In this document: in pieces, positions 5,057 to 6,149 of the stretch
Layout: each line of letters opens with the position of its first letter
Position numbering within the stretch: position 1 is the first letter of the stretch
DNA from: Bordetella parapertussis
GTDB taxonomy: Bacteria; Pseudomonadota; Gammaproteobacteria; Burkholderiales; CAIKXV01
DNA: 6,149 bases
Assembly: GCA_945877995.1 (NCBI GenBank)
Contig: CAMDXD010000249.1
Location: forward strand, 1-6,149
Direction of reading: 5' to 3'
The notes under the pieces: generated by a model
The model's input: the letters and a program-made list of their open reading frames with translations, nothing else
The model's database searches: none
What the model was told of the DNA's origin: nothing
Program-made: the position numbers and the translations under genes

Positions 5057-6043
5057 TCAGTCGGCGCGCACCGCGGATTTCTTGACGACCTTCGACCACA
5101 TCTGGATATCAGACTCGATCTGCGTGGCGAAATCCCTGACGCTGCCGCCGACCGGCTGGGCGCCAAGCTCGATCAACTGCGCCTGAACGTCCGGCTTGTT
5201 GAGAATCTTTGCCACTTCCGTGTTGAGTTTCTCGATGACCGGACGCGGTGTCTTGCCCGTGGTCAGCAGGCCATACCACTCCATCACCTGCATGCCGGGA
5301 ACGCCCGCCTCGATCACCGTAGGCACATCGGGCAGCGCTGGCGAACGCTTCGGGCTGGTCACTACAATCGGGATGATTCGCTTGGCCTGCACGAACGGGG
5401 TCGCCGAGGGTAAAGCCGCGAACATCGCGGTCACTTCGTTGCTGGCGACCGCAGCCAGCGCTGGCCCTCCGCCTTTGTACGGGACATGCACGAGATCGAT
5501 GCCCACCAGCGACTTCAACACTTCGCCGGACAGGTGTGCGATGGTGCCGCTGCCGGACGAAGCGTAGGTCAGCTGCCCGGGCCGCGCTTTGGCGAGCCTG
5601 ATCAGATCCTGCAGAGAATTGATCGACGTCGATGGATGGGTGATGACCAGATTGGTGACCCAGGCCATCAGCGACACTGGCGCGATGTCCTGGAGTGTGT
5701 CGTATGGCAGCTTGCTGTACAGGCTGGGGTTGATGGTGTGGGTGCCGCTGGGCGTGACCAACAGCGTGTAGCCGTCGGGAGTGGCCTTGGCTACGATGCT
5801 GGTGGCGATCTGGGCGCTCGCGCCGGGACGATTGTCGACGACTACCTGCTTGCCCCAGGTCTGAGTCAAGTGGGCGGCCACCAGGCGTGACAGGATGTCA
5901 GTGGTGCCTCCCGGCGCGAAACCTACAACGATGCGGATCGGTCGCTGCGGGTAATCGGCGGCATTTTGTGGCGATTGCGCTGCGGCCTGGCTCGCACCAA
6001 ACAGTACAAGCCATACGAGTGATGTCGCTGCAGGTGAGCGCAT
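5057..6043 (-). CDS. Periplasmic solute receptor, TctC/Bug family (second copy)
   Basis: This complete 328-residue receptor is distinct in sequence from the one at 2943-3941 and is therefore a separate family member, not a recent duplicate. Residues 1-22 are a signal peptide (core SLVWLVLFGASQA, AAA-Q cleavage). Hallmarks are PIRIVVGFAPGGTTD (35-49), DNRPGASAQ (70-78), PDGYTLL (89-95), YASSGSGTIAHL (160-171) and HVPYKGGGPA (186-195). The ATG at 6043 has GAGG five bases upstream. It should bind a small, often carboxylated, molecule in the periplasm; no transporter membrane subunits are encoded nearby. It leads a minus-strand pair with the dehydrogenase, so the ligand may be converted by that enzyme or a downstream product (inference). 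Its upstream region is interrupted only 19 bases away by a putative insertion-sequence end, so its native promoter is probably displaced. Confidence 0.95.
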   Translation of the reverse strand: MRSPAATSLVWLVLFGASQAAAQSPQNAADYPQRPIRIVVGFAPGGTTDILSRLVAAHLTQTWGKQVVVDNRPGASAQIATSIVAKATPDGYTLLVTPSGTHTINPSLYSKLPYDTLQDIAPVSLMAWVTNLVITHPSTSINSLQDLIRLAKARPGQLTYASSGSGTIAHLSGEVLKSLVGIDLVHVPYKGGGPALAAVASNEVTAMFAALPSATPFVQAKRIIPIVVTSPKRSPALPDVPTVIEAGVPGMQVMEWYGLLTTGKTPRPVIEKLNTEVAKILNKPDVQAQLIELGAQPVGGSVRDFATQIESDIQMWSKVVKKSAVRAD

Positions 6044-6062
6044 GTTTTCCTCGGGTACGGGG

Positions 6063-6149
6063 TGTCACCTCTCGGCATAATCCGACCACTTCGTTTTCGG
6101 CGTAATCAGGCCACCTGGGGGTGGCGGTAGGCGGTCTGGTTTTCGGCAT
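6063..6149. mobile_element. Probable end of an IS21-family insertion sequence, running off the right edge
   Basis: From TGTCACC at 6063 onwards the DNA contains short spaced direct repeats: 6072-6089 and 6097-6114 match at 15 of 18 positions (TCGGCRTAATC followed by CCAC at the repeat's end), and a third copy starts at 6143 (TCGGCAT) and is cut by the window. Several internal repeats near each tip, with TG...CA termini, are a known property of IS21-family elements, and the motif GTGGCC-GATTA-GCCGAAAA on the other strand resembles ends I recall from Burkholderiales IS21 members. The transposase genes and the other end would lie beyond 6149, so family assignment rests on the tip alone. Confidence 0.55.
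6072..6114. repeat. Terminal direct repeats of the putative insertion sequence
   Basis: Two copies of an 18-base motif start at 6072 and 6097, 25 bases apart, and differ at three positions (6th, 12th and 14th). A third partial copy starts at 6143, 46 bases after the second. In IS21-type elements such repeats are transposase-binding sites. The repeats are seen directly; the role is inferred. Confidence 0.6.

Noticed and set aside
5040..5099. N-terminal extension of the dehydrogenase
   Set aside because: It would overlap the end of the upstream receptor gene; the ATG at 5039 has a ribosome-binding site and gives normal SDR length before the TGxxxGxG motif.
5898..6149. Minus-strand open frame of 83 codons at the right edge
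   Set aside because: It reads through the insertion-sequence repeats and then out of frame over the second receptor's start; considered a shadow.
1..6149. CRISPR array, toxin-antitoxin pair, phage structural genes or retron-like elements
   Set aside because: No regularly spaced repeat array, no paired small genes of those types and no phage or reverse-transcriptase motifs were seen on either strand.

Overview
The window comes from a GC-rich proteobacterium, most likely a betaproteobacterium of the order Burkholderiales. The evidence is high GC with strong G/C third positions, two orphan periplasmic solute receptors of the TctC/Bug family (greatly expanded in that order), LysR-type control, and what looks like an IS21-type insertion-sequence end. 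This placement is inferred from gene content; no marker gene is present.

Layout from left to right. (1) 1-263, minus strand: the 5' part of an exported, probably outer-membrane beta-barrel protein that runs off the left edge. (2) 264-678: no convincing gene. It holds the 3' portion of a tRNA-Val(CAC) gene on the minus strand (497-543), without a matching 5' half, plus several perfect inverted repeats. Such a fragment is the classic footprint of an integrative element; if so, the DNA to the right is island DNA and the DNA to the left is older chromosome. (3) 679-1596, minus: a LysR-family regulator, divergent from (4) a tight plus-strand operon at 1751-3941: a ferritin-like diiron protein, a RidA-family protein overlapping it by one base, and a TctC receptor 17 bases further on. 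(5) 3942-4184: an intergenic stretch with a structured region after the operon and a possible 43-residue ORF. (6) A minus-strand pair at 4185-6043: a second TctC receptor followed 17 bases later by an NAD-type short-chain dehydrogenase. (7) 6063-6149: short direct repeats that look like one end of an IS21-family element, starting only 19 bases upstream of the second receptor's start codon.

The two operons converge. Together they look like accessory catabolic material: receptors that bind a small, probably carboxylated compound, a dehydrogenase, a small diiron protein that could be an oxygenase or oxidase, a RidA-like accessory protein and a regulator. No TctA/TctB membrane partner is encoded here. 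The substrate cannot be read from the sequence. The most interesting item is the LysR / diiron protein / RidA / TctC cluster, whose diiron protein has a full E, ExxH, E, ExxH ligand pattern but belongs to no pathway I recognise.
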